The translations under genes were made by a program, and so were the position numbers. The notes below the pieces were generated by a model that was not told the origin of the DNA, made no database searches, and worked only from the letters and a program-made list of their open reading frames with translations. Source: Thermoleophilaceae bacterium (GTDB taxonomy: Bacteria > Actinomycetota > Thermoleophilia > Solirubrobacterales > Thermoleophilaceae). Taken from it: 6,291 nucleotides of DNA. Positions 5,499-6,291 of this stretch are shown one piece after another. Location of the stretch: contig JACCZP010000392.1 in the NCBI GenBank assembly GCA_013695885.1, positions 1 through 6,291 of the forward strand, written 5' to 3'. Position 1 is the stretch's first letter; each line of letters begins with the position of its first letter.

Positions 5499-6291
5499 GT
5501 GAGGATCCTCGTCACCGGAGCGCGCGGGATGTTGGGACAGGCCGTGGTGCGCACCGCCGGGGTAGGGCACGAGGTGGTGGCTCTCGGCCGCGACGAGCTA
5601 GACGTCTCCGACGTGGATGCCGTCCGGCGCCGGCTCGAGGACGAGCGCCCCGACGCGGTGGTCCACTGCGCCGCCTACACCGACGTAGACGGCGCCGAGG
5701 GCGACCTACGCGCGGCCATGGCCGGCAACGCCGAGCATCCCCGCACCGTGGCCGACGCCGCCGAGGCGGTCGGGGCCACGATGGTCTACCCGTCCTCGGA
5801 CTACGTCTTCGACGGCCACAAGGGGGGGCCCTACGTGGAGTCCGACACCGCGCGGCCACAGTCGGTCTACGGCCAGTCGAAGCTGGCCGGGGAGCACGAG
5901 GTGGCGGGCGCGAGCCCACGGCATCTGGTGGTCCGCTCCTCGTGGCTGTTCGGAGCCGGCGGGCGAAACTTCGTCGACACCATGCTCGGGCTGGCCACCG
6001 AGCACGGCGAGGTGGCGGTGGTCAGCGATCAGGTGGGGTGCCCGACCTACACAGGACACCTCGCCGAAGGAATCGTGGCGCTGCTCGAGGGCGGCTCATC
6101 GGGACTCCACCACCTCGCCGCCGCCGGTCGGTGCTCGTGGCACGAGCTGGCCGTCGAGGCGTTTCGCCGGTGCGACGTGCACTGCGTGGTCCGCGAGGCC
6201 ACCACCGCCGAGCTCGGACGCCCTGCTCCGCGCCCACCGCTGTCGGTCCTGGTCTCGGAGCGCTCCGACGCCGTGGTCCTCCCGTCCTGGG
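5499..6291 (+). CDS. rmlD: dTDP-4-dehydrorhamnose reductase, 3' end outside window
   Basis: This NADPH-dependent short-chain (extended SDR) reductase carries out the last step of dTDP-L-rhamnose synthesis, reducing dTDP-4-dehydro-L-rhamnose. 264 residues are visible and no stop is reached; the family is usually about 280-300, so roughly 20-30 residues are missing. Visible motifs in order are the nucleotide-binding GARGMLG (7-13), CAAYTDVDGAE (57-67), SSDYVFDG (99-106) with the catalytic Ser/Thr position, YGQSKLAGE (124-132) with Y124 and K128 of the active site, RSSWLFG (146-152) and DQVGCPTYTGHLA (177-189), which is characteristic of RmlD. The GTG at 5499 directly begins the Rossmann strand RILVTG, so no earlier start is needed. 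The gene is 45 nt after rmlA on the same strand, supporting a rhamnose operon. rmlB and rmlC are not in the window. Some rhamnose clusters fuse or pair RmlD with RmlC, so a C-terminal extension beyond the edge cannot be excluded. Confidence 0.9.
   Translation, partial: MRILVTGARGMLGQAVVRTAGVGHEVVALGRDELDVSDVDAVRRRLEDERPDAVVHCAAYTDVDGAEGDLRAAMAGNAEHPRTVADAAEAVGATMVYPSSDYVFDGHKGGPYVESDTARPQSVYGQSKLAGEHEVAGASPRHLVVRSSWLFGAGGRNFVDTMLGLATEHGEVAVVSDQVGCPTYTGHLAEGIVALLEGGSSGLHHLAAAGRCSWHELAVEAFRRCDVHCVVREATTAELGRPAPRPPLSVLVSERSDAVVLPSW

Overview
The window is about 70% GC with strong G/C bias at third codon positions. The gene content is actinobacterial: a fused PafB-PafC WYL regulator, an exported Cu/Zn superoxide dismutase and a GAF-GGDEF protein with an actinobacterial-looking N-terminal sensor domain. 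My best guess is a deep-branching actinobacterium such as Thermoleophilia/Solirubrobacterales. That placement is inference from gene style and no marker gene is present. I see no rRNA, tRNA, mobile element, CRISPR array or long repeat.

Layout: (1) 1-1346, minus strand: a large signalling protein with an N-terminal sensor-like domain, two probable membrane helices, a GAF domain and the beginning of a GGDEF domain; its C-terminus lies beyond the left edge. (2) 1347-1481: a divergent intergenic region with a TATCCT hexamer facing each way, each exactly 9 nt from a start codon. (3) 1482-3563, plus: a 693-residue fusion of PafB and PafC, the DNA-damage transcription activator pair. (4) 3670-4275, plus: a secreted Cu/Zn superoxide dismutase with a normal Shine-Dalgarno leader. 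(5) 4380-5453, plus: long-form glucose-1-phosphate thymidylyltransferase (RmlA/StrD type). (6) 5499-6291, plus: dTDP-4-dehydrorhamnose reductase (RmlD), cut by the right edge about 20-30 residues before its expected end.

How the genes fit together: rmlA and rmlD catalyse the first and last steps of dTDP-L-rhamnose synthesis and are probably co-expressed for cell-surface polysaccharide. PafBC (DNA damage) and SodC (superoxide outside the membrane) both suit stress defence, but each seems to have its own promoter, so a functional link is only suggestive. The GGDEF protein is presumably a membrane-linked c-di-GMP signalling protein. This looks like ordinary chromosome. The points of most interest are probable leaderless starts at several genes, the fused orphan PafBC and the unassigned sensor domain. 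I found no convincing undescribed multi-gene system.
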